Positions 11,722 to 22,121 of a stretch of DNA of 64,000 nucleotides are shown one piece after another. The number at the start of each line of letters is the position of its first letter. The stretch's first letter is position 1. The notes beneath the pieces were generated by a model. That model worked only from the letters and a program-made list of their open reading frames with translations. It had not been told where the DNA came from and ran no database searches. The stretch is from Pseudorasbora parva (taxonomy: Eukaryota > Chordata > Actinopteri > Cypriniformes > Gobionidae): NCBI RefSeq assembly GCF_024679245.1, contig NC_090172.1, positions 1,915,001 through 1,979,000 of the forward strand, in the 5' to 3' direction. The translations under genes and the position numbers were made by a program.

Positions 11722-14296
11722 TGTGTCCTAAAGGAGTAAATAAGTGTAATTTTCCTCAGTGACACTACAATATTCTCTCTGAAGTGATACTGTAGTAGAC
11801 GGCTGCATGGTTATAATTTTATTCCTAATATTATCAATCTTACTAGTAAAGAAGTTCATAAAGTCATTACTGCTGTGCTGTTTACAAACGTCAGATGTTG
11901 AAGCTGTATTTTTTGTTAATTTAGCCACTGTATCGAATAAATACCTAGGGTTGTGTTTGTTTTCTTCTAAGAGAGTTGAGAAATAAGCAGATCCAGCAGT
12001 TTTATGGCCTTTCTGTATGCGATCATGCTATCTTTCCACGAATTGCGAAAAATCTCCATTTTCGTATTCTTCCAGCTGCGTTGCATTTGGCTTTTGGCAT
12101 GCTCAGTTGGGAACACCTACATTTTCAACTATTACCAATCTGATGTCACATCACTGATAAACAGTGTGATTGGCTGTTCTCTGCTGATGTCACAGCTAAA
12201 ATTCAGAACTCAGGATCAAAGCCTGGGTTGACAGAGAAAGCTAATGATCAGCCTCATGGGACCAACAAAGCTTGAATAGATTGGTTTGGTGTTGTCAAGT
12301 CGAAACTAATCTTGTAACCCTGAGTTTGTTAAACGTCCATCATGGTACAGGCCCCTGATCATGTGCATTATATATCTCCACAGAGGTGATTCATATCGAA
12401 TCTTCAAGCTCCAAACTCAAAGTGCTGCATCCTCATGAGACTCTGCGTCCCACGGGACGTTTTGGGATCTCGTTGAGCTCCAGTCTGCGGTTGAACCCCA
12501 TCAATTCAGGGATGTTTGCTCCTCCACAACACCAGACGGACGGCCCAGTTCTTGGTCTCACTTTCCCTGTTCCTGTGAGGTCCAGTCCTCTTCCGGTGCC
12601 AATGCTGGAGTGCACAGAGCCACGGTCATTTTCCCAAAGAGACGCGTCCCCTTTAGGCCTGGCCTCCGCGGGCTCCAGGGATGAATGCATGGACTGCCGG
12701 AAAGCTTACCTGAGCTTCTCCAGCCTGGCTGAGCCGAGGCTTCACTGTCCGTGGCCGAGCCAAAAGTGCTTCAGCTGCAAGTACTGCGAAAAGGAGTATG
12801 TGAGTCTGGGCGCGCTGAAGATGCACATCCGCACACACACACTGCCATGTGTGTGTAAGCTGTGTGGAAAGGCCTTTTCCAGGCCCTGGCTGCTTCAGGG
12901 ACACATCCGCACACACACAGGTACGCTTGTGTGCACTGTGAAATCCAACAGTTGTTCTTACTAAGACTTTTTAGTAAACTTTACTTAAAGGGTTTGTTCA
13001 CCCAAAAATGTAACTTATGTCATTAATTCCTCCTGTGGTTGGCCAGCCGTCAGACCTCCGTTCATCTTCACACACAGATGAAGATATTAGTGTTGAAATC
13101 CGATGGCTCAGAAAGGCCTTCATTGACACCAATGTCATTTCCTCTCTCAAGACCCATAAAGGCACTAAAGACGTCGTTACAAAGCCCATCTCACCACAGC
13201 GGCTCTACAATCATTAATGAAGAGGCCAGAAGAGTTTTTGTGTGCAAAAAAACGAAATGACGACTTATATAGTGATGGCCGATTTCTAAACAGTCACGTG
13301 ATTTCAGCAGTTTGACACGCGATCCGAATCATGAGTCGATTCACTGATTCATAACGGTTTGAAGCTTTGTTTTGAAATCGGCCCATCACTATATAAGTTG
13401 TTATTTAATTTTTTTGCGCACAAAAACTATTCTCGTCGCTTAATAAGTAATTTGGGGTCAGTCATTTTTTTCTTTTTTGAAATAAATCAATAATTTTATT
13501 CTGCAAGGATGTGTTAAATTGATAAAAAATTGATAGTAAAGGAGATTTATATTATTTGAAAATATGTTTTGATTTTGAATAAATGCAGTTCTTTTGACCC
13601 TTTAATTCCTCAAATATATCCGTCAGCAGAACTGTGTCCAACACTCGTAATGAATCCTCATCTGAGAATGATTTCTGAAGGATCATGATCACTGACGACT
13701 GGAGGAACCATCCTGAACATTCAGCTCTGATCACAGGAATAAATCAGCATTTAAAGTAAAATAAATTAAAAAACAAATATCTTAAACTGTAATAATACAT
13801 CACAGTATATATTTTTTTTCTGTATTTTTGATTAAATAAATGCAGGCTTGATGAGCAGAAGAAACTTCTTTCAAAAACATTACAATAATAATGTGTCCAA
13901 ACTTCTGTCCTATAATGTATGTTACAAACTATAAATGTATTGTTTTGCAGTAAAACCCTTATTATGAATACCATTTATAATGCATTAGAAAGGCTTTAAG
14001 TGTATTTAATACAGAAGTATTTCATTTTAGGTGAACTTCTAAGTTCTAACAGAAGTATGAAAATGATGCATTGATGTAAAATGACCTAATATTGACACGT
14101 TTGACTGATTTCAGGTGAGAAGCCGTTCTCCTGTCCTCACTGCAGCCGTGCGTTCGCTGACCGCTCAAACCTGCGAGCGCATCTCCAAACACACTCCGAG
14201 ATCAAGAAATACCAGTGCAGAAGCTGCTTCAAAACCTTCTCCAGGATATCTCTCCTGACCAAGCACGAGGAGGCCGGCTGCTGCCCCATGTCCTGA
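8051..14296 (+). CDS. snai3: Snail-family zinc-finger transcriptional repressor (snai3), three exons
   Basis: Exons 8051-8129, 12384-12920 and 14115-14296 join in frame to 265 residues. All splice sites are GT/AG and each junction splits a codon after its first base. Residues 1-19 ([19 protein letters not shown]) form the SNAG repressor motif, which in this family recruits chromatin corepressors. The zinc-finger region has a degenerate finger 1 (Cys128, Cys131, expected first His missing), good C2H2 fingers at about 156-178, 182-204 and 210-232, and a C-terminal C2HC finger ending EEAGC. Finger 4 starts at the exon 3 border ([10 protein letters not shown]), the usual Snail gene structure. Snail proteins bind CAGGTG E-boxes in the nucleus and repress epithelial genes. 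The paralog call rests on the CCP-type C-terminus and on the nearby rnf166; snai1 is the alternative. Intron 1 is 4.25 kb and intron 2 is 1.19 kb; both hold transposons. Confidence 0.9.
8150..9215. repeat. Tandem array of ~164-bp units in snai3 intron 1
   Basis: The phrase TTATTATTTAGCCAGCCTATA recurs about every 160-195 bp (near 8171, 8306, 8500, 8660, 8825, 8989 and 9153), each unit also carrying a short (GTTT)n and TTAGGGGGTTAAATTAAAAG. The last units are nearly identical, indicating recent expansion. One unit holds an expanded (GTTT)n at about 8429-8480. Confidence 0.9.
9216..10499. other. snai3 intron 1, no further element recognised
   Basis: AT-rich intron sequence with no convincing open frame, RNA gene or terminal repeat. 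A slightly GC-richer piece at about 9470-9660 is unexplained. Confidence 0.5.
10962..11389. mobile_element. TTAA-flanked MITE inserted in the L2 LINE (428 bp)
   Basis: Ends read AGCTCCACTGTGTG and, complemented, AGCTACACTGTGTA. The element is flanked by TTAA at 10958-10961 and 11390-11393. Removing the element and one TTAA rejoins the LINE protein as a [17 protein letters not shown] block, an internal test of the boundary. TTAA duplication suggests a piggyBac- or Kolobok-type mover; the family is not identified. Confidence 0.78.
11612..11722. repeat. (GT)n / (GCGT)n microsatellite
   Basis: About 70 bp of pure GT repeats pass into GCGT repeats within the LINE remnant. Confidence 0.98.
12989..13440. 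mobile_element. Foldback TTAA MITE (AGGGTTAGTTCACCC family) in snai3 intron 2, right arm lost
   Basis: Starts right after TTAA (12985-12988) with AGGGTTTGTTCACCC and runs through the same sequence as the elements at 17613-18267 and 51185-51760. The middle section is present as an inverted pair (13260-13280 versus 13380-13400), but the long right arm seen in the other copies is missing. The short open frames over it are spurious and recur in every copy. Confidence 0.8.
13480..13870. repeat. Interspersed repeat, GATCACAGGAATAAAT family
   Basis: Includes GATTTCTGAAGGATCATGAT and GATCACAGGAATAAATCAGC. Related pieces occur at about 30820-31025 (reverse orientation), 32340-32465 and 33060-33170. 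Class unknown. It lies in snai3 intron 2. Confidence 0.55.
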
Positions 14297-14383
14297 TAGA
14301 GTTTGTCAGATCGAGCGTCACACATCGCCAGAATGTGCTAGACTGACTGATAAACCCAATGCAATCTATAAACCACAATACGC

Positions 14384-14416
<33 letters not shown>

Positions 14417-14490
14417 CCTTGCTAACTTTTTAGTTGTTCTAATGGTTTTTCAGGTTATGGTTTTTGTAATGGAGAAATTTCTAAGCCAAC

Positions 14491-14496
14491 AATAAA
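14491..14496 (+). terminator. snai3: Polyadenylation signal of snai3
   Basis: AATAAA lies 195 bp after the TGA stop at 14294-14296, giving a short 3' UTR with a (GT)n run at about 14383-14415. It is the first good signal after the stop. Confidence 0.6.
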
Positions 14497-14943
14497 ATTA
14501 TATTTTTATAATAATATAATATGTGTCCTGTTTAGTATCAACAGGTTTAAAAGAACTGCCATGTGCTTCTATAGGGCCTCGCTACACTAAAAAGGGGACC
14601 TATAATGCCCCTTTTTACCAGAAGTAATAAGTCTCAGTCCTCTGAATGTGTGTGTGAAGTTCCAGCCCAAAATACCCCACAGATCATGTTGTAAATGCTC
14701 ATTTTTGAGTGGAAGGGAAAACCTGCTGTTTTTGTGCATGTATCTTTAAATGTAAATGAGCTGCTGCTCCGCCCCTGTTCAGAAGAGGGCGGAGTCTGTA
14801 CAGCTTCTGCCTTGGAAATTCTGCCAAAAACTAAAACATCTGTTTGGTTTTGATGATCATCTCTATCACTCTCACGGGATATTCCAGTTCTTCTTAATCA
14901 TCACTAGTTTATGTTCTGATGCGTTTTAAAGCCGTCAGAAGTT

Positions 14944-15627
14944 GTGGGCGGGGTCTATGCAATAGGGCAGAGTCCCTCAGCAGCTGTGGGCGGGGTCTAT
15001 GCAATAGGGCAGAGTCCCTCAGCAGCTGTGGGCGGGGTCTATGCTAATAGGGCAGAGTCCCTCAGCAGCTGTGGGCGGGGTCTATGCTAATAGGGCAGAG
15101 TCCCTCAGCAGCTGTGGGTGGGGTCTATGCTAATAGGGCAGAGTCCCTCAGCAGCTGTGGGCGGGGTCTATGCTAATAGGGCGGAGTCCCTCAGCAGCTG
15201 TGGGTGGGGTCTATGCCAATATGGCAGAGTCCCTCAGCAGCTGTGGGCGAGGTCTATGCTAATAGGGCAGAGTCCCTCAGCAGCTGTGGGCGGGGTCTAT
15301 GCTAATAGGGCAGAGTCCCTCAGCAGCTGTGGGTGGGGTCTATGCTAATAGGGCAGAGTCCCTCTGCAGCTGTGGGCGGGGTCTATGCTAATAGGGCGGA
15401 GTCCCTCAGCAGCTGTGGGTGGGGTCTATGCTAATAGGGCAGAGTTCATTAGCAGCTGTGGGTGGGGTCTATGCTAATATAGCGGAATCCCTCAGCAGCT
15501 GTGGGTGGGGTCTATGCTAATAGGGCGGAGTCCCTCAGCAGCTGTGGGTGGGGTCTATGCTAATAGGGCGGAGTCCCTCAGCAGTCGTGGGTGGGGTCTA
15601 TGCTAATAGGGCGGAGTTCATTAGCAG
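14944..15627. repeat. 43-bp minisatellite, about 16 copies
   Basis: Unit GTGGGCGGGGTCTATGCTAA followed by TAGGGCAGAGTCCCTCAGCAGCT. The word GGTCTATG recurs every 42-43 bp from 14952 to about 15594. Because 43 is not a multiple of three, the open frames over it cycle through all three frames of the unit and are not genes. Confidence 0.97.
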
Positions 15628-17422
15628 TCTATTTTACTGGATTATTTTAACTCAACTATTGTTTAAAAATGTATATATTGTTGAGTTAAAATTAACCCCA
15701 AATAGTTTGGAAATTAAAGTCACACAGAACAACACAGGGAAGATTAATACTTAAAAGGTGAACATTTGTTTTGTTTTTTTAAAGTAGTTAACTAACAAAA
15801 AAATATTGGCATGGGTAACAGCAATTCAGTGTGTGAGTGAGAAAAAATGCAGGAAAGAATGACAACTCAACAGTTATACAGCGTATGCAGTTAAATAAAA
15901 GTGCTTTATAAAAGTTTCATATTTAATAACTTGCGTTTATGAACAAATTTGACCATATTTCTTTGTTTTTCTTCTGCAAATAGACTCACTAATAGCCCTA
16001 CGGCCAAAAACCATCAGCCAAAAAACATTGCAAGTTAGGAATTTATATCCTCTCCGTTTAAAGCCGTCCTCTCATGCTCCTAACGAAAAAAGTGGATGAC
16101 AAAACCATGGAATAAATAACCCAACAGGCTCGACCGAGTGTGTGATTGTTGAACCTTTGACGCCATTATGTACAATCTTTACTCAGAATGAATTAATATA
16201 TCTATATTGAGGGCAGCCGAGGAGAGGAACATTCTTCGAGGCTAAATAAAACCTACTACTACATTTGTAATTATGTATGGAAAAAATCCTTGTGATTATA
16301 TCTGTTTACTGTCAGGTGGATGGAGGTCATCTGTGGGCCGTAATGGCATCCTGGACCTGTGTCTGAAATCACCACCTATTCCCTCATTCACTATTCCCTA
16401 CATTGCTCACTAATATAGTGCACTTGAGGAAGTGATTGAAAACGAGTGAGTAAAAACGGAAATTATAATGGCGAATTTCACAGAATTTGTAAAGTTTTTG
16501 ATGAATAAATAAAAAGCAGGTCAGTACACTTAAATCATATCGTGATAGTATTATGTGAATATTAAACTAAACTTTTCACAGCAACCCGTCAAAATAAAAG
16601 TAGAAATTATTACTGAAAAATAAATTTCTTTTTATACAGTAGAATTTAGCCACATCTCAATATAATACTACTACTACCAATATATTATTATAAAAATGTA
16701 ATTTTTTAAGGAATAATCCCAATGTTTCATCCCTGTTTTAATTTTAACAGTAAAGCTCTGTTGTGTAATTGAAAGATAAATTAAATTATATTCATGTTTT
16801 ATGCAATCATTTGATTGCTAGATAAATTGAAATACACAACAGAATTTCTGGAGGGAAAAAAATCATAGACTTTAAAAAAAAAAGATATGTTTTTATTCAT
16901 TCAAATAATTAGACTTTTTGATTATTAAAATGTAATTAAAGCATTGCAGTCTAGAAACATGTACATTTTTATTAAACTTTTAATAAATTGTAGTTAAATT
17001 GTATGATTTAAATTAAACGGACATTCTTTTTGATTATTAAAATTTTATTTAACCATTTAAAATGGAGTCCCAAAAAAAATGTAACGAGGAAAAAAACGGG
17101 ATTTGGGTAAAAAATTTCACAGATTTCATAGGGCCTTTTGCATAGTTTACATAACTTCAATCAAACTGGCAGTTCCAGTAACAATGGAAATATTTATCTT
17201 GAACTAGCATTTGTATAAACCTAATTAATAATCCATTTAAAATGACTTTATTTCTGTATGATATTACACGGTTTGGAAAATGGACGGATGATTCATCTTC
17301 TGCCATCTTCTACCGTCAGGCGCCATCTTCCGGTCAGTCAAATTCATTAATTTGCGCAACTCTCACAGTGCATTATGGGTATTCCTTATCTAGGTATTGA
17401 GCATACTTCGGTTCATTGACAC
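15628..17422. other. Intergenic, no gene seen
   Basis: AT-rich sequence with poly-A and poly-T tracts. No open frame, terminal repeat or RNA structure could be supported. Confidence 0.6.
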
Positions 17423-17692
17423 GTTCCTGTGAGGTCCAGTCCTCTTCCGGTGCCAATGCTGGAGTGCACAGAGCCACGGTCATTTTCCCAAAGAGTCGCG
17501 TCCCCTTTAGGCCTGGCCTCCACAGGCTCCAGGGATGAATGCATGGATTTCAAAATTCACTGTGAAATCCAACAGTTGTTCTTACTAAGACTTTTTAGTA
17601 AACTTTACTTAAAGGGTTAGTTCACCCAAAAATGTAAACTCTGTCATTAATTCGTCCTGTGGTTGGCCAGCCGTCAGACCTCCGCTCATCTT
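17423..17692 (+). pseudogene. Partial duplicate of snai3 exon 2 and intron 2
   Basis: 17423-17547 repeats snai3 exon 2 at 12569-12693 almost base for base ([20 protein letters not shown]). 17558-17692 repeats intron 2 from 12934 onward, including the first bases of the same MITE. The 240 bp between (12694-12933), which encode finger 1 to finger 3 and the exon 2 donor, are missing. The copy also lacks exon 1 and exon 3, so it cannot encode a DNA-binding protein. Since it shares the intronic MITE, the duplication came after that MITE inserted. Confidence 0.9.
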
Positions 17693-18267
17693 ATAATGCG
17701 TTCGATTTATATAGCGCTTTTTTCAAGACACTCAAAGCGCTTTACATAGAAGGGGGAATCTCCTCAACCACCACCAATGTGCAGCATCCACCTGGATGAT
17801 GCGACGGCAGCCATATTGCGCCAGAACGCTCACCACACACCAGCTGATTGGTGGAGAGGAGACAGAGTGATTAAGCCAATCAGGATATGGGGATTTTTAG
17901 GAGGCCATAAAGGCACTAAAGACGTCGTTACAAAGCCCATCTCACTACAGCGACTCTACTATCATTTATGAAGAGGCCAGAATAGTTTTTGTGCGGAAAA
18001 CAAAAACAAAATAATGATTTATGTAGTGTGATGGGGCGAATTCTAAACAATGCTTCGAACTGTTAATGAATCTTTGTAACGACGTCTTTAGTGCCTTTAT
18101 GGGTCTTGAGAGAGGAAATGACATTGGTGTCAATGAAGGCCTTTCTGAGCCATCGGATTTCAACACTAATATCTTCATCTGTGTGTGAAGATGAGCGGAG
18201 GTCTGACGGCTGGCCAACCACAGGAGGAATTAATGACAGAATTTACATTTTTGGGTGAACTAACCCT
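17613..18267. mobile_element. Foldback TTAA MITE with long inverted arms
   Basis: Flanked by TTAA at 17609-17612 and 18268-18271. The left end AGGGTTAGTTCACCC and right end GGGTGAACTAACCCT are complements, and the complementarity continues for about 190 bp inward (right arm 18070-18267). The left arm is broken by a second repeat at about 17695-17903. Copies occur at 12989 and 51185. Confidence 0.85.
17695..17903 (+). repeat. Interspersed repeat nested in the foldback MITE
   Basis: Begins ATTTATATAGCGCTTTTTTC and includes CACTCAAAGCGCTTTACATA and GCCAATCAGGATATGGGG. It interrupts the left arm of the MITE, which resumes at GGCCATAAAGGCACTAAAGA. It resembles an interspersed sequence common in fish genomes; its class is not clear. 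Confidence 0.6.
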
Positions 18268-18279
18268 TTAAGGGATATT

Positions 18280-18860
18280 AAGGCTCCGTCTGCACGTCTC
18301 TACCATAGTCATGACAACACACACACAGACTGGAATCTGATTGTTTATCCTGACTGGAGCCGGCAGGACCAAACCTTCACCTCCAGCACTAAATTTACAT
18401 CCGTCTCATTCTTTAGCCGCAGTCCACCAATCCCACTGTCTGCAAACGCGAGGCTGAATGTGAATCTGTGGCCGAGATGAACCAAAGACGTGATCTTGAC
18501 CCGCTGTCACTATGCTCCATGACGTCCCCGTCAGCTGACGCCGGAGCTCCTAACTATATCCACTGTGACTCCACAAAAGGCTAAAAATATGCTGTAGTTG
18601 GGGCGAGGGAGGCATGGGCCCGGCCCTACGCTGCTTCAGGCGGCCCAAAATAGATCAGGAGGCTCTATTTCTGACCAGCTGAAGAATAGGCCAAGCAGGA
18701 CGGCCTCCGTTCTCGCTCGCCTCTGGAATCCGGAGAGTTTCCACCGGCCGTAATGAGTCAGCGCTCTCCGTTTATCACCGGGTCTCCATATCTTACACTC
18801 CTTCTTCTGTCAATCACAGCGCTCGGGCTGAGCTGGAGATACAGGGGTGAAGGTTTACTT
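18280..18860. other. GC-richer single-copy noncoding block
   Basis: Unlike its surroundings, this block shows no repeat and no sustained open frame. It contains TGAGTCAGC (AP-1/Maf-type), CTAAAAATAT (MEF2-like) and GTCAGCTGACG. It could be a regulatory element downstream of snai3. Function is inferred only from composition and isolation between repeats. Confidence 0.35.
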
Positions 18861-19202
18861 TGAAGCGGTCATGAGTTGAGAAATCAAATGTAAGAGGTCA
18901 TTGAGCGATGAAAATATCTTGTTTGTTAGTCTTTTATTGTAACCAAGCTCTGAAAATGTTTGGGAGTTTGTCTCAGTGTGAGGTTATAGTGTCTCTCCTC
19001 TAATCTGCTGGTTTACTGCTCAAGAAAAAATTATGATTATTATCGTGTTGAAACTGTTTGTGCTTCTGATTTTGTTTTGGATGATTATATCATTCTTTAT
19101 ATAGCAATCTTTTTTTTAAAGGAGTCTCTTTTGTTTATTTATAGAGACTTGGTAAGCATAAGAGACTTATAAAAAAAGAAAAAAGAAATATATATATATA
19201 TA

Positions 19203-20076
19203 CATCGATCAGGGATAACATTATGACCTAATGTTGTTTTGATCCCCCTGACCCGTCGAGGCATGGACTCCTCTAGACCCCTGAAGGTGTGCTGTGGTAT
19301 CTGGCACCAAGATGTTAGCAGCAGATCCTTTAAGTCCTGTAAGTTGTGAGGTGGGGCCTCCATGGATCGGACTTGTTTGTTCAGCTCATCCCACAGATGC
19401 TCGATTGGATTGAGATCTGGGGAATCTGAAGGCCGAGTCGACGCCTCAAACTGGTTGTTGTGCTCCTCAAACCATTCCTGAAGCATTTGTGCTTTGTGTC
19501 AGGAGCATTATCCTGCTGGAAGAGCCACAGCCACCAGAATACCGTTTCCATCAAAGGCTGAACATGGTCTCAGCAATGCTTAGGTAGGTGGAGCGTGTCA
19601 AAGTAACATCCACAAACTGAGCTGCTCTGTGTATTCTGACAGCTTTCTATCAGAACCAGCATTAACTTCTGGAGCAGTTTGAGCTCCAGTAGCTCGTCTG
19701 TTTGATCGGACCCCACGGGCCAGCCTTCGCTCCCCACGGTCATCAATGAGCCTTGGCCGCCCATGACCCTGTGGCCGGTTCTCCACTGGTCCTTCCTTGG
19801 AGCACTTTTGATAGATACTGACCACTGCAGACCGGGAACAGCCCACAAGAGCTGCAGTTTTGGAGATGCTCTGACACAGTCGTCTAGCCGTCACAATCTG
19901 GCCAAACTCGCTCAAATCCTTACGCTTGCCCATTTCTCCTGCTTCACACACATCAACTCTGAGGACAAAATGTCCACTTGCTGCCTAATATATCCCACCC
20001 ACTAACAGGAGCCGTGATGAAGAGATCATCAGTGTTATTCACTTCAGGGGTCATTATGTTATGCCTGATCGATGTG
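19203..20076 (-). pseudogene. Tc1-like transposon with internally deleted transposase (family A, copy 1)
   Basis: Left end CATCGATCAGGGATAACATT and right end CCTGATCGATG are inverted, and TA precedes the left end and follows the right. The minus-strand frame from 19951 gives the N-terminal helix-turn-helix part ([22 protein letters not shown]) and a GRPR-type AT-hook (GHGRPRL). After a break come FQQDNAP, with the second catalytic Asp, and [11 protein letters not shown], with the final Glu. The block with the first catalytic Asp is deleted and the frame shifts, so it is inactive. A related copy lies at 34194-35173. Confidence 0.9.
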
Positions 20077-20974
20077 TATGTATATATGTTACTTTTGACT
20101 GGTGAAGTGAATATTTCGATAAATATATTTTAAATAGAAATAAATACTTTTATTGTATTTCATTTTATACATATCTTTCTTTTTTATATAATTTGTTATT
20201 CCCAACTTTTGACTGGTAAAGAATGAAATAGTTAATGAGGCTTTTCCTTCCTGACAGGTGGGATGTATCACCCTGACATGTTTGACTGTAGCCTACAGTA
20301 TGCTATAAAAATGTATGAATATATGCTTTTATTTAATAAATGAATTAAACCCATGCTTGTCATAGATGTGTATTCAAGTCCTTTGTTGTTACGGTTCTGC
20401 TCTGTCATGTTGTCTTTTATTTCGTAACTCTGTTCCGTTGCCTTTTGTTCCTGTTTCCCTGCTCTGTTTAGTTTGGTTTCCTCTCTTCTACGCCTGTTTT
20501 TCAGGTGCTTTTGTCAGTTCTCGTTTACTTTATGATGTGGTTAGCTGTTCCGGCGATCTCCTGCGTGCTTGATTGAATATTCGATAGTATCTTAGTCGTG
20601 CGTGTGTGCTTATTTATGAATCGCATTTTAATATAAATTAACAATCGGGACAAAATCATTGAATTGTACTGAATAGAAGCCACCTGTTAAATAATGTCAG
20701 ACGATGGTTGACATTGAATAAAAGAGTTGCTTTATAATCTCGTTCCATCCATCTTGTAGATAAGTTTGGTTGTTTTCTATGCGAGCCAAATCTCTCCGAG
20801 CGAATCTCCGAAGCATGATCATGGGCTTAGCATGGGCTGCAAGAGATAAAACATTTCTGGGATGTCATTGAACACTTTTGAGTTGTAAAAATACCAAATT
20901 CTGTTTATAGTAAGCATGCAACTGCAAGTGGCACACAATTCCAATTGCATCTGCTACTTTTAGCCATCTTTAAG

Positions 20975-21620
20975 ACAGAGTCGGCCTATATTTAGCCTAT
21001 TAAGCGGATGCTATCCAGCTCGAGGGAGATATTTTTACAGGCGCTCTCGAGCAGCCGCTGAGATTTACAGAATATTTTCCACACTGAGTGTTGGGTGTGT
21101 ATAAATATCACGCCGCTGACAGTAATGTGTTGCACTTGTTTCCCTGTGCTCTTCTGCTCGGTTATATCTGTCCACTTGTTGTGGAAAATAAGAACAGGTG
21201 CAGCACGCTCACATTTAGTCAGCAACTCCACCCTATTTTCCACCCGCAATCCAGGCTTGTTTTCCTCCACAGGTTTGATTGTATGAAGTCCAGTTGTGCT
21301 TTTTTTTTTGTATTTGTGCTGTACTATCTCTCAGAAGTTAATGATAATATTATTGGAATTTTTAGCTTGTTTTATGTTGTTTCTGAGCATGTGTGATGTT
21401 TGACACACTTCAGGGATTTGTGCTGCAATATCCTGCCTTGTCAAACCTTAAATAAACCTAAACCTGAACCTAAGATTGATCACTGTATGTGCGTTTCACT
21501 CCGTGCCCTTTAACCTCGGAGGTCAAGTTGTGGCACCGCTCTCAAGCTGCATATCAAGTGCTTCAGCTCGACGCCATAAATCTCACACGTGCTCTTGCCC
21601 AGTTTCTCACAACTAGAGGA
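20975..21620 (+). repeat. Duplicated noncoding segment, copy A
   Basis: 20975-21215 aligns in the same orientation with 36785-36985, and 21478-21620 with 37017-37095. Shared words include GCCGCTGAGATTTACAGAAT, ATTTTCCACACTGAGTGTTG and CTCTTCTGCTCGGTTATATC. The 260 bp between the two parts is absent from copy B. Both copies carry GAACAGGTGCA, a Snail-type CAGGTG E-box (here 21195-21200). No coding frame is shared. Confidence 0.8.
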
Positions 21621-21739
21621 GTGTGTAGTCAAAGTAAATAGAAATAATAGAAATAGAAATCATTACTGTCCATACATTGGAAAATCATCTTTAGTCTCAC
21701 AAGAAACATTTAAGACCACAAAAAACCAAAAGCTTTCCC

Positions 21740-21882
21740 GTGGAGCGTGGCGCTAGCAATGCCAAGGTCATGGGTTCGATTCCCAGGGAAAGCAAGAATT
21801 GACAAAATGTAAAATGTGTACCTTGAATGCAATGTAAGTCGCTTTGGATAAAAGCGTCTGCCAAATGCGTAAATGTAAATGT
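21740..21882 (+). mobile_element. tRNA-derived SINE fragment
   Basis: Carries a pol III B box GGTTCGATTCC at 21773-21783 behind a tRNA-like arm, then the fish SINE tail GTAAGTCGCTTTGGATAAAA, GCGTCTGCCAAATG and AAATGTAAATG. The A box is degenerate. A reversed piece of the same tail is at 50433-50520. Confidence 0.8.
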
Positions 21883-21928
21883 ACAACAAAACATAATTAG
21901 CCGCTTAAACTCCAGGACCATTTTTGGG

Positions 21929-22088
21929 ATTTCCGCCTGGATTTGGCCGACCCAGATTGAAAAGCCTCCCATACACACATACAGTGGTCTAGGTTCAAAT
22001 TGTTGGTGTCATTTTACAGGAAACCATTTAAAGTTACATAAAACACTGCTAAAAGTGATAAACATGTAAGTATATGTTGTCTAAGCTG

Positions 22089-22121
<33 letters not shown>

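Larger units (their letters stand above)
10500..12150 (-). pseudogene. L2-type LINE reverse transcriptase remnant, antisense in snai3 intron 1
   Basis: Read on the minus strand, the pieces appear in order. About 12150-11930 gives the [17 protein letters not shown] block. 11928-11728 gives further linker. 11593-11396 holds the KPLIKK block just before the polymerase fingers. 10957-10500 holds [17 protein letters not shown], the [15 protein letters not shown] block and [13 protein letters not shown], which are fingers and palm motifs of non-LTR reverse transcriptases. The usual FADD catalytic block is absent. The element is broken by a MITE (10962-11389), a (GT)n run and frameshifts, so it is inactive. 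L2/CR1-like assignment is from motif resemblance. Confidence 0.85.

Noticed and set aside
13017..13260. Open frames with [20 protein letters not shown], repeated at 51211 and reversed at 17966
   Set aside because: Same frame in every copy of a foldback MITE; no domain or gene context.
15118..15754. Open frames reading MGSMLIGQSPSAAVGG
   Set aside because: They are the 43-bp minisatellite read through its three frames.
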